A stretch of 64,000 bases of DNA from NCBI RefSeq assembly GCF_000442315.1, contig NZ_KE557321.1, positions 258,224-322,223 on the forward strand. The letters are read 5' to 3'. Source of the stretch: Rubellimicrobium thermophilum DSM 16684. GTDB taxonomy: Bacteria; Pseudomonadota; Alphaproteobacteria; Rhodobacterales; Rhodobacteraceae. How positions within the stretch are numbered: the first letter of the stretch is position 1; each line of letters starts with the position of its first letter. The notes below the pieces were generated by a model, which made no database searches, was not told the origin of the DNA, and saw only the letters and a program-made list of their open reading frames with translations. Positions 1-8,074 of this stretch are shown piece by piece. The translations under genes and the position numbers were made by a program.

Positions 1-789
1 CACCTCGCCGACCATCATGCGGTCGGGATATTCGTCGGTCAGGGCCCGCATCCGGCGCAGCACGGCCAGGTTCTGCGGCCGGGTCTTGGAGAACTGGTGA
101 TCCTGCGCCTCATAGGGATTGGCAGGGAATTCCGTCCATTCCGCCGGCGGGTTGTCGCGCAGCTTCCGGTCATGGACGAAGAAGTTCACCGTATCGAGCC
201 GGAACCCGTCCACCCCGCGTTCGAGCCAGAACCGCATGGTGCCGAGGATGGCGTCCACGACCTCCGGATTGTGGAAGTTGAGATCCGGCTGCTCGATCAG
301 GAAGTTGTGCAGGTAATACTGGCGGCGGCGGGCATCGAACTGCCAGGCGGAGCCGCCGAAGACCGACAGCCAGTTGTTGGGCGGCGTGCCGTCGGGCTTC
401 GGATCGGCCCAGACATACCAGTCCGCCTTGGGATTGTCGCGCGAGGCACGGCTTTCGATGAACCAGGGATGCTGGTCCGAGGTGTGCGACAGAACCTGAT
501 CGATGATCACCTTGAGACCCAGCCGATGAGCCTCGGCCACCAGCGCGTCGAAATCCTCCATCGTGCCGAAGAGGGGATTGATGGCGGTGTAGTCGGAGAC
601 GTCATAGCCCATGTCCTTTTCCGGCGAGGCGAAGAAGGGCGACAGCCAGATCGCGTCCGCGCCCAGATCGGCGACATGGGCCAGACGGCGGGTGATGCCC
701 GGCAGATCGCCCACTCCGTCGCCGTTCGAATCCTGAAAGCTGCGCGGGTAGATCTGATAGATCACCGCATCCCGCCACCATTCGCGCAT
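1..789 (-). CDS. GH13 alpha-glucosidase / oligo-1,6-glucosidase-like, 3' end outside window
   Basis: The N-terminal 263 residues of a GH13 alpha-amylase-fold glucosidase, running off the left edge. It begins MREWWRDAVIYQIYPRSFQD, typical of alpha-glucosidases that hydrolyse short alpha-linked gluco-oligosaccharides in the cytoplasm. Visible signatures are GDLPGI, the substrate-loop DQVLSHTSDQHPWF and the nucleophile motif GFRLDTVNFF. The window ends at MMVGEV, which should hold the general acid Glu. The start at 789 is preferred because AAGGAG lies 6 bases upstream; a second ATG at 795 would abut that site. No transporter is visible on this side. The family is secure; sucrose, trehalose or maltose specificity cannot be read from this part. 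Confidence 0.93.
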   Translation of the reverse strand, partial: MREWWRDAVIYQIYPRSFQDSNGDGVGDLPGITRRLAHVADLGADAIWLSPFFASPEKDMGYDVSDYTAINPLFGTMEDFDALVAEAHRLGLKVIIDQVLSHTSDQHPWFIESRASRDNPKADWYVWADPKPDGTPPNNWLSVFGGSAWQFDARRRQYYLHNFLIEQPDLNFHNPEVVDAILGTMRFWLERGVDGFRLDTVNFFVHDRKLRDNPPAEWTEFPANPYEAQDHQFSKTRPQNLAVLRRMRALTDEYPDRMMVGEV

Positions 790-851
790 CGTCATCTCCT
801 TGCTGCATCGCGGCGACTTCTGGCGAGGTTCGCCGCCTTGGCAAGGGGTTG

Positions 852-1259
852 TCAATGAAGACGTGCAGGCGGGACCAGGGCACGGGCCAGCGCGAGGCCG
901 GCCTGTTCGGCCAGCGCCAGCAGGGACAGGGCGGCCTCGGGGCGCACCAGCGCACAGGCAATCCACAAGGCCTCCTCGCGTGCGCCTTCTGCCGCCAGCT
1001 CCACGAGGCGGGCAAAGACCGCCTCGTCCGCACCCAGGCAGGGACATCCCGCCCCATGGCGCATCAGCGGGCGGCGGCAGGCCGCCAGACAATGCCGGCA
1101 GAGCGCATCGAAGGCGTCCGCCGCCTCTGGCCCGGCCAGATCCCGCGCCAGCGCCGTGGGGCCTTCGTCGCACCAGCGGCGCAGGGCCCGCACCGCCAGA
1201 CCGGGCAGCGGCGGCAGGGCGTCAAGGCGGCCGACGGGACGGCCGCCGGGGGATGGCAT
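852..1259 (-). CDS. Cys/His-rich hypothetical protein downstream of hemP
   Basis: A 135-residue protein starting 8 bases after the hemP stop on the same strand, so probably co-transcribed with it. I recognise no named domain. Its centre carries a compact Cys/His cluster (CRHCLAACRR followed by MRHGAGCPCLGADE, about residues 53-80), flanked by Ala/Leu-rich helical stretches. Clusters like this can bind zinc, iron or heme, and the hemP linkage makes a role in heme or iron handling reasonable, but that is inference. There is no signal peptide or membrane segment, so it should be cytoplasmic. The start is ATG at 1259; longer in-frame starts would overlap hemP. Confidence 0.6.
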   Translation of the reverse strand: MPSPGGRPVGRLDALPPLPGLAVRALRRWCDEGPTALARDLAGPEAADAFDALCRHCLAACRRPLMRHGAGCPCLGADEAVFARLVELAAEGAREEALWIACALVRPEAALSLLALAEQAGLALARALVPPARLH

Positions 1260-1267
1260 CCCCGCCT

Positions 1268-1462
1268 TCACTTGGTGAGGATGAGCTTGCCCGCGCGGGT
1301 GATGCGCAGGGTGTAGCAGGCCTCGCCCAGGCGGATGCGGGCCAGACCGCCGGGGCCGGTGAGGGCTTCGGCCCGCCAGACGGGCACCGATTCCTCGGAG
1401 TGGGACGGGGACGCGGCAGCGGAGAGCGAGGGGGAAGGGACGGTGTGGGCAGCATCGAGCAT
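1268..1462 (-). CDS. hemP: hemin uptake protein HemP
   Basis: A 64-residue peptide whose C-terminal half (ARIRLGEACYTLRITRAGK then LILTK) matches the HemP family, small proteins encoded with heme or siderophore uptake systems and often under iron control. The end LRITRxGKLILTK is the diagnostic element. The N-terminal 30 residues are Ser/Pro/Ala-rich and variable, as usual in the family. A weak AAGGG ribosome-binding site precedes ATG 1462. No hemin receptor or ABC transporter lies in this window; the only likely operon partner is the Cys-rich protein downstream. How HemP works is not settled in general. Confidence 0.85.
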   Translation of the reverse strand: MLDAAHTVPSPSLSAAASPSHSEESVPVWRAEALTGPGGLARIRLGEACYTLRITRAGKLILTK

Positions 1463-1528
1463 GGGCGAGCCCTTTCACGGATGGCAGGGGATCCGGGCTT
1501 CCCGATCGGGCCGGGTGGCTGGAACGGC

Positions 1529-1561
1529 TGTATAGTTGAGTGAAACTGTCGGGTCTGTCAA
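1529..1561 (-). promoter_or_regulatory. candidate promoter for hemP
   Basis: On the minus strand a perfect TTGACA (1561-1556) is followed by an A/T-richer stretch ending in CTATACA (TATACA at 1534-1529). The spacing to TATACA is 21 bases, longer than ideal; AACTAT a few bases earlier gives about 18. The site lies between the end of the GntR gene and hemP and points towards hemP. No clear Irr or Fur-type palindrome was found by eye. Confidence 0.35.
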
Positions 1562-1562
1562 G

Positions 1563-2261
1563 TCAGCCCTTGAGCATCCGCAGCCCCTGCGTCACGTCGC
1601 TGCGCACGGCCAGCCGCAGGCCCGGTTCGTCGCCTGCCCGCAGGGCGGCGATGATCAGCCGGTGATGGCGGGGCGGTTCGCTGCGGCCGAGCCGTGCATA
1701 GAGGGCGCGCATCGTGGGCCCGAGCTGGAGCCAGACCGTCTCGGCCAGCTGGAGGATCGCAGGGGACTGCGCGCGCAGATAGAGGGTGCGGTGAAAATCG
1801 AGATTGGTGCGGATATAGCCTACCGCATCACCGCGTGCGGCCATCGCCGCGACGGTCTGGTTGATGGTCTCGAGCCGCTCGATGAGGGCCCAGTGGGCGC
1901 GGGGCAGGGCCCGGGCGGCCAGCTCCGGCTCGAGCAGGGCGCGCAGGGTTGCGAGTTCCTCGATGCGGTCATTGGTCAGGGCCGGTGCGGACAGCCGCCC
2001 CGAGGCCGAAAGGGTGAGCGCGCCCTCGGCGGCGAGGCGGCGCGCCGCCTCGCGCGCGGGGGTCATGGAGACGCCGAAGCCCTGGGCGATGCCGCGGAGG
2101 GTGAGCGGCGCGCCGGGGGCGAATTCTCCATGCATGATGCGGGTGCGCAGGGCGCGGTAGACGCGGTCATGGCTGCGGGCCCCGCCCTCGGCCGGGCGGT
2201 CGGCAGGACGGGGGCGGGCGGGGGCGGACGATGAGGGAGGCGGCACATCCATGCCCTTCAT
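1563..2261 (-). CDS. GntR family transcriptional regulator (FCD/FadR subfamily)
   Basis: A cytoplasmic DNA-binding regulator of about 232 residues. A winged-helix GntR domain (from SHDRVYRALRTRIMHGEFAP to the wing near LTLSASGRLSAP) is followed by an all-helical FCD ligand-binding domain (ELATLRALLEPELAARAL, NLDFHRTLYLRA, HHRLIIAALRAGD). The conserved FCD residues Asp/His in LDFHRTLY and HHRL, which often bind a metal and organic acid, are present. ATG 2261 has a G-rich ribosome site 6 bases upstream; ATG 2252 is an alternative. Its target is not evident: hemP lies downstream but separated by a promoter-like region, and no catabolic operon adjoins it. Confidence 0.85.
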   Translation of the reverse strand: MKGMDVPPPSSSAPARPRPADRPAEGGARSHDRVYRALRTRIMHGEFAPGAPLTLRGIAQGFGVSMTPAREAARRLAAEGALTLSASGRLSAPALTNDRIEELATLRALLEPELAARALPRAHWALIERLETINQTVAAMAARGDAVGYIRTNLDFHRTLYLRAQSPAILQLAETVWLQLGPTMRALYARLGRSEPPRHHRLIIAALRAGDEPGLRLAVRSDVTQGLRMLKG

Positions 2262-2284
2262 CTGTGGCCCCCCCGGGCACGGCG

Positions 2285-2990
2285 TCAACCGAGCCGGAGG
2301 CGATGCAGGCCTGCCCCTTCGGCCCTGAGCCAGGCACGGGCAGCGGCATGACCCGGGCAGAGACGGGCCAGGATGGCCCAGAAGGCCGGGGAATGATCCA
2401 TCCGCGCCAGATGCGCCACCTCATGCGCGGCGACATAGTCGAGCACCTCGGGTGGGGCGAGGACGAGCCGCCAGGAAAACATCAGATCCCCTGCGGCCGA
2501 GCAGGACCCCCAGCGCGAGCGGGGATCGCGCAGCACCAAGCTGCGGTAGGGCCGCCCGAGCGTCCGGGGCATGCCGGTCGCAGGCGGCGGCAAGGCGGTC
2601 GCGTGCCGCCGCCCGGAGAAAGGCCCCGAGCCGGGCCGGCAGGCGTTCCGGATCGGGCGGGAGCCAGAGCGTGCCTCCCTCGTGCCGCAGGACCGGGCCG
2701 GGCCGCAGCAGGAGGGGGCTGCCCTCGAAGGGGATGGTGCTGCCGAAGGCGGGCCAGAGCGGGGCAGGGGCGGCGGCGGCGTGGCGGCGCAACCAGTCCT
2801 CGCGCCTGTGCAGGAAGGCCAGCGCTTCGGTCAGCGATGCGCGGGCCGGCAGGGTCAGCGTCGCGCGACCGTCCAGCGCCGAGACGCGGAGCGACAGCCG
2901 CCGTGCCCTTGCCGAACGGCGCAGCGCCACGGCCAGGGGCGGATCGCCGGGAAGGTGGTGTTCGGCAGGAAGGGATGCGACCTTTGACAC
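2285..2990 (-). pseudogene. YgjP/M48-like zinc metallopeptidase family protein, frameshifted
   Basis: Two overlapping frames together give one YgjP-type (DUF45, SprT-like) putative zinc metallopeptidase. The upstream frame supplies the N-terminal beta-rich half up to RDRLAAACDRHAP. The downstream frame supplies LGRPYRSLVLRDPRSRWGSC and the metal site HEVAHLARMDHSPAFW (HExxH). The frames join if one base is removed near 2564-2568, inside a CCGG-rich stretch. GTG at 2990 (VSKVASLPAEHHLP) is my preferred start; an ATG at 3029 is possible. The gene is divergent from the TIGR02300 gene. The catalytic half is intact and conserved, so a sequencing indel is as likely as true inactivation. Confidence 0.75.
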
Positions 2991-3061
2991 GGCCGGCGCG
3001 TTATGGCAGGGGAGCCCATTCCCCCGCAAGCCTCCTGCCGGAACTTCAGAAGGAAAGACAG

Positions 3062-3379
3062 ATGCCCAAGGAAGAATGGGGCAAGAAGCGCGTCTGCCCG
3101 ACCACGGGCAAGCGGTTCTATGATCTCAACCGCACCCCGATCGTGAGCCCCTATACGGGCCAGATCGTCAATATCGACACCGGCCGCGGCCGCACCCTGG
3201 TGGCCGATGCCCAGGATCCGGACATCAAGCGGCTCCATGTCGGGGATGAGGACGATCTGCTGCTCGATGACGATGTGGCCGCCGACGATGCCGATCTCGG
3301 CGACGAGGTGCTCGAGGACGACGAGGACGAGGAGGTCTCCTTCGAGGATCTGGGCGACGTGGCCGGCGACGAGGAGTGA
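3062..3379 (+). CDS. TIGR02300 family protein (FYDLN acid domain)
   Basis: A 105-residue protein conserved in alphaproteobacteria. The N-terminus contains KKRVCPTTGKRFYDLNRTPI, with the FYDLN signature and a single Cys, followed by VSPYTG. The last 45 residues are almost entirely Asp/Glu with Val and Leu (DDLLLDDDVAADDADLGDEV onward), giving a strongly acidic tail. The function of the family is unknown; a disordered acidic tail suggests nucleic-acid mimicry or protein binding, which is inference. ATG 3062 has AAGGAA just upstream. It is divergent from the YgjP-like gene. Confidence 0.92.
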   Translation: MPKEEWGKKRVCPTTGKRFYDLNRTPIVSPYTGQIVNIDTGRGRTLVADAQDPDIKRLHVGDEDDLLLDDDVAADDADLGDEVLEDDEDEEVSFEDLGDVAGDEE

Positions 3380-3429
3380 GCCGCGGCGGCGTCGCGCAGC
3401 GGGGAGTGCAGATCCAGGCAGAAGCCCCC

Positions 3430-3458
3430 TTGCGCTCCCCCTTCGCCCCCACTAGAGA
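3430..3458 (+). promoter_or_regulatory. candidate promoter for tRNA-Ala
   Basis: TTGCGC (3430-3435), a 17-base spacer and TAGAGA (3453-3458) lie 33 bases upstream of the mature tRNA 5' end. The spacing fits a sigma-70-type promoter for a stand-alone tRNA gene. Found by eye only. Confidence 0.35.
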
Positions 3459-3491
3459 GCGATCCGCGGGGTCGATCCCAAACCCGCCGAT

Positions 3492-3567
<76 letters not shown>

Positions 3568-3709
3568 CTTCCCTTCTTCTGTCGGATATGCGGTCCTCGC
3601 CTGTCCGGGCGACCGGATCCGTCAGGCGATTCCGGCCATGGCGGCACCATCGCCCTGCAGCAGCCGCGAATCGGATGAGACGCCTGCAAGCCTGCGCGGG
3701 AGCAGCGGC

Positions 3710-4713
3710 ATGGCCAAACCGACGATCCGCGACATCGCCCGTCTTGCCGGCGTGGGAACCGCCACCGTGGAACGGGTGCTCAATGCCCGTGGCGGCGTGC
3801 GGCCCGAGACGGTCGAACGCGTGCTGGCCGCGGCGCGGGCGCTCGATGTCCCGCGGCGGCTGCCCGAGGCGCATCGCGGCATCGTGCGGATCGACCTCTT
3901 GCTGGTGCGGCCCGATTCGCCGTTCTTCTCGCGGCTGGCACAGGCCTTCGAACGCATCGTCGCGGTGCTCGATCCGGCGATCTCGGTCCATCGCTCCTTC
4001 CTGCCCGAAGGCAATCCGGCCCTCATCGCCCGACGCATCCTGGAGCCGCCGCATCGCCGGTCGGGGCTGATCCTGGCCGTTCCCGATCCGCCGCCAGTGC
4101 GCGAGGCGCTGTCCCGCGTCCTGGCAGAGGGGCTGCCGGTCGTGCAGGTCGTCTCTCAGGCCCCGGTGCAGGGCGCGGCCTATGTCGGCATCGACAATCA
4201 GGCCGCAGGGCGACGGCGGCCCTGTTCCTGGCCCGCATGCAGGCAAGGTCGGGGCCGGTGATCGCCTTCTGCCATTCCGGGGTCTATGCCGTCCACCGCG
4301 ACCGGATCCGCGGCTTCTCGGAGGAGATGGCGCGGCGGGCCCCCCATCTGCCCCTGGCCCGCGTGCTGTTCCATGGCGACGACGGCGACGAGGCTCGCGT
4401 CCTGCTGCGCGAGGCCCTGCGGATCTGGCCGGATCTGGCAGGGTTCTACAATGCCGGCGGGGCGAACGGCGCCCTGGCCGAGGAACTGGCCCGCCATCCC
4501 GCGGGGCATGAGATCTTCTTCGTCGGTCATGAGCTGACCGACCGCAGCGGCCGCGCCCTGCGCGAGGGGATCATGGATGTCGTTCTCGACCAGATGCCCG
4601 AGGCGCAGGCGCGGCGTGCCGTCGATCTCATGCTGCACCGGCTGGGCTTCCTCAAGGAACCGGTCGGGAACCCCCCCATCCGCTTCGTCACCCTGACTGC
4701 GGCGAATGTCTGA
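3710..4713 (+). pseudogene. LacI family transcriptional regulator, frameshifted
   Basis: A LacI-type repressor. The N-terminal helix-turn-helix (MAKPTIRDIARLAGVGTATV, then ERVLNARGGVRPETVERVL) is followed by a periplasmic-binding-protein-like sensor domain (IVRIDLLLVRPDSPFFSRL to VGIDNQAAG). At about 4208 the frame breaks and the rest continues one frame over from TAALFLARMQARSGPVIAFC to the stop at 4713. Adding one base in GGGCGACGG restores a continuous 335-residue protein. It lies 73 bases upstream of the catabolic genes on the same strand and probably regulates them in response to a sugar or cyclitol. A sequencing indel is likely, since the C-terminal half keeps full coding quality. Confidence 0.8.
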
Positions 4714-4786
4714 TCAATTCTGATCAGCGCAATCCGTGCGGGCTGTCCCGGGGCGGTTTACGCCCCTGTCCGGGAGGATCCGGACG

Positions 4787-5578
4787 ATGACCGCACGCCC
4801 GAGGCTGCATGACCTGCTGAGGCAGAAGGGGAGCCGCAAATGGCTCCAGCTGCATGTGGACAATGGCGAGGAGGCCGCCGCTGCGGTCGAGGCCGGGATC
4901 GTCATCCTGTCCTGCGAGGCCGACGGGACGCTCGAGGCCGTCCGCGCCGCCGCCCCTTCGGCCTTCGTCTCGGTGGGGATGGTCCATGGCTCGGTCGCCT
5001 CGCCCGACGAGGCCGTGCGCGCGGGTTTCGATCTGCTCCGGCGAGGTGCGGATGCGGTCTACTGTTCGCATTCCCCCCGCTTCATCGAGGCGATGGCGCG
5101 CGAAGGCATCCCGGTCACGGGCCATGTCGGCCTGGTGCCGAACCGCGCCGCCTGGACGGGCTTTCGCGCCGTGGGCCGCACGCCCCAGGAGGCCGCGCGC
5201 GTCCTGCGCGCGGTGAAGGATCTGGAGAATGCCGGGGCCGCCTGTCTCGAAGTCGAGGTCGTGCCGGTGCAGCTTGCCGCCCATATCACCGCGACGACGC
5301 CGATGCTGACGATGGGCATGGGCTGCGGCGATGCCTGCGACACGCAGTATCTGTTCTCCTGCGACGTGCTGGGAAGCCATGCGGGGCATTATCCGCGCCA
5401 TGCCCGCCGCTATGACGACTTCGTCGCCCTGATGGCCGAGGTGCAGGCGCGTCGCGTCGCGGCCTTCCGCGCCTGGGCGGCAGAGGTGGATTCGGGCGCC
5501 TATCCCGCCGCGCGCCACCGCATCGAGATGTCCGCGGAGGATCTTGCCCGCGCCATCGAGCTCTCCCGCCTCGCCTGA
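4787..5578 (+). CDS. PanB-fold (ketopantoate hydroxymethyltransferase-like) enzyme with altered active site
   Basis: A 263-residue TIM-barrel protein alignable by eye with PanB (3-methyl-2-oxobutanoate hydroxymethyltransferase). It has GIPVTGHVGLVPN for the PanB GIPVMGHIGLTPQ loop, LENAGAACLEVEVVPVQLA for the Glu-containing ECVP region, and LTMGMGCGDACDTQYLFSCD for the IGIGAG..CDGQ..V..D segment. Two canonical Mg/substrate elements are replaced: the GDSLGM loop reads LSCEADG and the KLEG motif reads YCSHS. It is therefore unlikely to make ketopantoate. ATG 4787 has GGGAGGA upstream. It stands between a LacI regulator and a MocD/MocE-like pair, so a carbon-carbon bond reaction in cyclitol or sugar-derivative catabolism is the best guess. 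Confidence 0.75.
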   Translation: MTARPRLHDLLRQKGSRKWLQLHVDNGEEAAAAVEAGIVILSCEADGTLEAVRAAAPSAFVSVGMVHGSVASPDEAVRAGFDLLRRGADAVYCSHSPRFIEAMAREGIPVTGHVGLVPNRAAWTGFRAVGRTPQEAARVLRAVKDLENAGAACLEVEVVPVQLAAHITATTPMLTMGMGCGDACDTQYLFSCDVLGSHAGHYPRHARRYDDFVALMAEVQARRVAAFRAWAAEVDSGAYPAARHRIEMSAEDLARAIELSRLA

Positions 5579-5602
5579 GATCCCGACACAGGAGGGACAT
5601 CC

Positions 5603-6634
5603 ATGGACGATCTGAAGTTCGGAACCCGCAACAAGCGCGGCGACTGGACGCCGAACGAACCGGCGAAGACGGCCCCCCTTTTCGTCTTTCCGCCCCGCCC
5701 GCTGGCGGTGCTGAAATGGCTGCCGCACTATTTCTTTCCCTACAATGCGCTTTTCTTCCTCTCCGCCTGGGCGTGGTGGCTCTGGGTGGTGCCCGACACG
5801 GAAACGATGCGCAGGCTCGCCTGGGGCTGGGTGCTGTGGCTTCTGGCCGTGAACGCGGTGGCCGTGTTCCTGTGGTACTTCGCCTTCGAGCTGCGCCTCT
5901 ACATCCGGCGGGCCCAGGGCACCCGCTTCAAGTACAACGCCAGGTTTCCCGCCGACACGCCCTCCGACGTGTTCTGGTTCCGCTCCCAGAACCTCGACAA
6001 CATGCTGCGCGCCCTGCTGTCGGGCGTGCCGATCTGGACGGGGCTGCAGGTCCTGGTCCTGTGGGCCTATGCCAACAGCATCGGCAACTGGCTGAGCTGG
6101 GCCGATCATCCCCTCTGGCTCGCGGTGCTGTGCCTTCTCGTGCCGATCATCCACGAGACGCACTTCTTCCTCATCCACCGCCTGATTCACACGCCGCTTC
6201 TCTACAAGTGGGTGCATTCCGTCCACCACAACTCGGTCAACCCCTCGCCCTGGTCGTCGCTGTCGATGCACCCGGTCGAACATCTGCTCTACTTCGCCCC
6301 CATCCTCTATCACCTCGTGATTCCCTCGAACCCGGTGGCAGCGCTGTTCCAGCTCCATCTGGCGGGTTTCGGGGCGGTGCCGGGGCATGTGGGCTTCGAC
6401 CGGATCGAGCTGGGCGAGGACATCGCGATCGAGAGCCACGCCTATATCCACTACCTCCACCACAAGTATTTCGAGGTGAACTACGGCGACGGGCTGATCC
6501 CCTTCGACCGCTGGCTGGGCACCTTTCATGACGGATCGAAGGAGGCCGAGGCGCGCATGCAGGAGCGCTACCGGCGCAAGGTCGCCCGCCTGAACGCCCG
6601 CCGCGCCGCCACGGCCCCCGACACGGCCTCCTGA
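5603..6634 (+). CDS. fatty acid hydroxylase / sterol desaturase superfamily protein (MocD-like)
   Basis: A 343-residue integral membrane non-heme diiron oxygenase. Several hydrophobic helices are visible (FFPYNALFFLSAWAWWLWVV, WGWVLWLLAVNAVAVFLWYF, LWLAVLCLLVPII). The three histidine clusters of the superfamily are present: HETHFFLIHRLIH, HSVHHNSVNP and HYLHHKYFEVNYG, enough to bind two irons. Such enzymes hydroxylate or oxidatively demethylate substrates using electrons from a ferredoxin. The next gene, 10 bases downstream, is a MocE-type Rieske ferredoxin. That pairing resembles the mocD-mocE step that removes the O-methyl group in rhizopine catabolism. The substrate here is inference. No ferredoxin reductase is encoded nearby. 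Confidence 0.85.
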   Translation: MDDLKFGTRNKRGDWTPNEPAKTAPLFVFPPRPLAVLKWLPHYFFPYNALFFLSAWAWWLWVVPDTETMRRLAWGWVLWLLAVNAVAVFLWYFAFELRLYIRRAQGTRFKYNARFPADTPSDVFWFRSQNLDNMLRALLSGVPIWTGLQVLVLWAYANSIGNWLSWADHPLWLAVLCLLVPIIHETHFFLIHRLIHTPLLYKWVHSVHHNSVNPSPWSSLSMHPVEHLLYFAPILYHLVIPSNPVAALFQLHLAGFGAVPGHVGFDRIELGEDIAIESHAYIHYLHHKYFEVNYGDGLIPFDRWLGTFHDGSKEAEARMQERYRRKVARLNARRAATAPDTAS

Positions 6635-6644
6635 GGAACCTGCC

Positions 6645-6956
6645 ATGCCGACCTGGATCCCCGCCTGCCGCCTGGACGACATCGAGCCCGAGGGCGTCAT
6701 CCGATTCGACCATGCCGGGCGGACCTTCGCCATCTACCGCTCGCCCGAGGACGAGCTGTTCTGCACCGACGGGTTGTGCACCCATGAGGCGGTCCACCTG
6801 GCCGAGGGGCTTGTCATGGGGCACGAGATCGAATGCCCCAAGCATTCGGGCGTCTTCGACTACCGCACGGGCGAGGCGCTGCGTCCGCCTGCCTGCATCA
6901 ATCTCCGGACCTATCCGGTCGAGGTCGTGGACGGGATCGTGCGCATCGCCGCGTGA
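6645..6956 (+). CDS. mocE: MocE family Rieske [2Fe-2S] ferredoxin
   Basis: A 103-residue soluble Rieske-type ferredoxin. The cluster ligands are visible as CTHEAVHLAEG and CPKHSGVFDYRTG, that is CxH and CxxH about 18 residues apart. Length and order match the MocE family, which feeds electrons to the membrane oxygenase MocD. It starts 10 bases after the hydroxylase stop, so the two are almost certainly translated from one message. A dedicated reductase (MocF-like) is not in the window and may be encoded elsewhere or replaced by a housekeeping reductase. Confidence 0.9.
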   Translation: MPTWIPACRLDDIEPEGVIRFDHAGRTFAIYRSPEDELFCTDGLCTHEAVHLAEGLVMGHEIECPKHSGVFDYRTGEALRPPACINLRTYPVEVVDGIVRIAA

Positions 6957-7083
6957 TCCCCTCCGCCCGGCGTCGCGGCCGGCTCCCAGCGGTCGCGGCG
7001 CCCCCCCCCACCCCAAACTCTCCGCGCCAGCGGGGACCGGCGCATGAAGACGGGCGGGCCGGCGCCCTTCAGGGAGGAAGACC

Positions 7084-8025
7084 ATGACGAACCGACTGCT
7101 CCTTGCCGCGATTGCCGCGGTTCTCGCCCCGGCCGCATCGGCCCAGTCGATCGGCGTCAGCATCGTCAATTTCGACAACAACTTCCAGACGCTGCTGCGC
7201 AACGGCATGGCGGAGCATGCCGAAGCCCTGGGCATCGACATTCAGATCGAGGATGCCCAGAACGACATGGCGCGCCAGCTCGATCAGGTGCAGAACTTCA
7301 TCGCCCAGGGTGTGGATGCGATCGTCGTCACGCTGGTGGACAGCGCCGCCGGCCCTGCTGTCTCGCAGGCGGCCGAGGCTGCGGGCGTGCCGCTGGTCTT
7401 CGTCAATCTCGAGCCCTCCAACCTCGCCGAGCTGCCCGCAAACCAGGCCTATGTCGGTTCCAACGAGGTCGAGTCCGGCACGCTCGGCGCCTTCGAGGCC
7501 TGCCGTCTGCTGCGCGCGGCGGGCAAGGGGAACGGGGCGAGCGGCTATCTCCTGATGGGGGATCTGGCCCATCAGGCTGCGGTCCAGCGCACGCGCGACG
7601 TGCATGAGGTCGTCGGCCTCTCGATGTGCAGCTTCCTCACCATCACGGACGAGCAGGTGGGCGGCTGGTCGCGCGAGGGCGGACAGAACCTGATGACCAA
7701 CTGGCTGTCCTCCGGCGATGTGCCCGATGTGGTCTTCGCCAATAATGACGAGATGGCGATCGGCGCGATCCAGGCGATGAAGGCCGCCGGCGTGCCCATG
7801 GAGGATGTGATCGTGGTGGGGGTCGATGCCACCGCCGACGCGCTGACCGCCATGGCGGCGGGCGAGCTCGACGTGACCGTGTTCCAGAACGCGATGGCCC
7901 AGGGTGCCGGCGGCCTCGATGCCGCGCTGGCCCTCGCCCGCGGAGAAACCGTGAACAGCCCCGTCTATGTGCCCTTCGAGTTGGTCACGCCCGCCAACAT
8001 GGCGGACTATGTCGGCGCCAACTGA
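7084..8025 (+). CDS. periplasmic sugar/cyclitol-binding protein (RbsB/MocB type)
   Basis: A 313-residue substrate-binding protein of the ribose/inositol class. It has a signal peptide (MTNRLLLAAIAAVLAPAASA, cleavage before QSIGV) and a Peripla_BP_4 fold with IGVSIVNFDNNFQTLLRNGM, VDAIVVTLVDSAAGP, NQAYVGSNE, FANNDEMAIGAIQAMKAAG and VVGVDATADAL. The DGNDEM-type binding motif and the VGVD turn are standard for ABC sugar importers. It lies 127 bases after the ferredoxin gene and probably delivers the cluster's substrate. No cognate ATPase or permease follows, which is unusual: the gene is an orphan binding protein here. Confidence 0.88.
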   Translation: MTNRLLLAAIAAVLAPAASAQSIGVSIVNFDNNFQTLLRNGMAEHAEALGIDIQIEDAQNDMARQLDQVQNFIAQGVDAIVVTLVDSAAGPAVSQAAEAAGVPLVFVNLEPSNLAELPANQAYVGSNEVESGTLGAFEACRLLRAAGKGNGASGYLLMGDLAHQAAVQRTRDVHEVVGLSMCSFLTITDEQVGGWSREGGQNLMTNWLSSGDVPDVVFANNDEMAIGAIQAMKAAGVPMEDVIVVGVDATADALTAMAAGELDVTVFQNAMAQGAGGLDAALALARGETVNSPVYVPFELVTPANMADYVGAN

Positions 8026-8027
8026 GA

Positions 8028-8074
8028 GGCGAGGCCGCGCCCTGGCGGAGGCACGCCCGGCACCGGGCCTCGCC
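8028..8074 (+). terminator. stem-loop after the binding-protein gene
   Basis: GGCGAGGCC (8028-8036) pairs perfectly with GGCCTCGCC (8066-8074), 3 bases after the stop codon. The loop is long (29 bases) and itself G+C-rich. There is no T-tract, which is common for hairpin terminators in G+C-rich genomes. Confidence 0.45.

Noticed and set aside
4724-6733. A very long open frame (669 codons) on the minus strand opposite the PanB-like and hydroxylase genes
   Set aside because: It is a shadow frame typical of G+C-rich DNA: low-complexity His/Arg/Gly-rich product, no motif and no ribosome site, while the plus-strand proteins carry clear family motifs.
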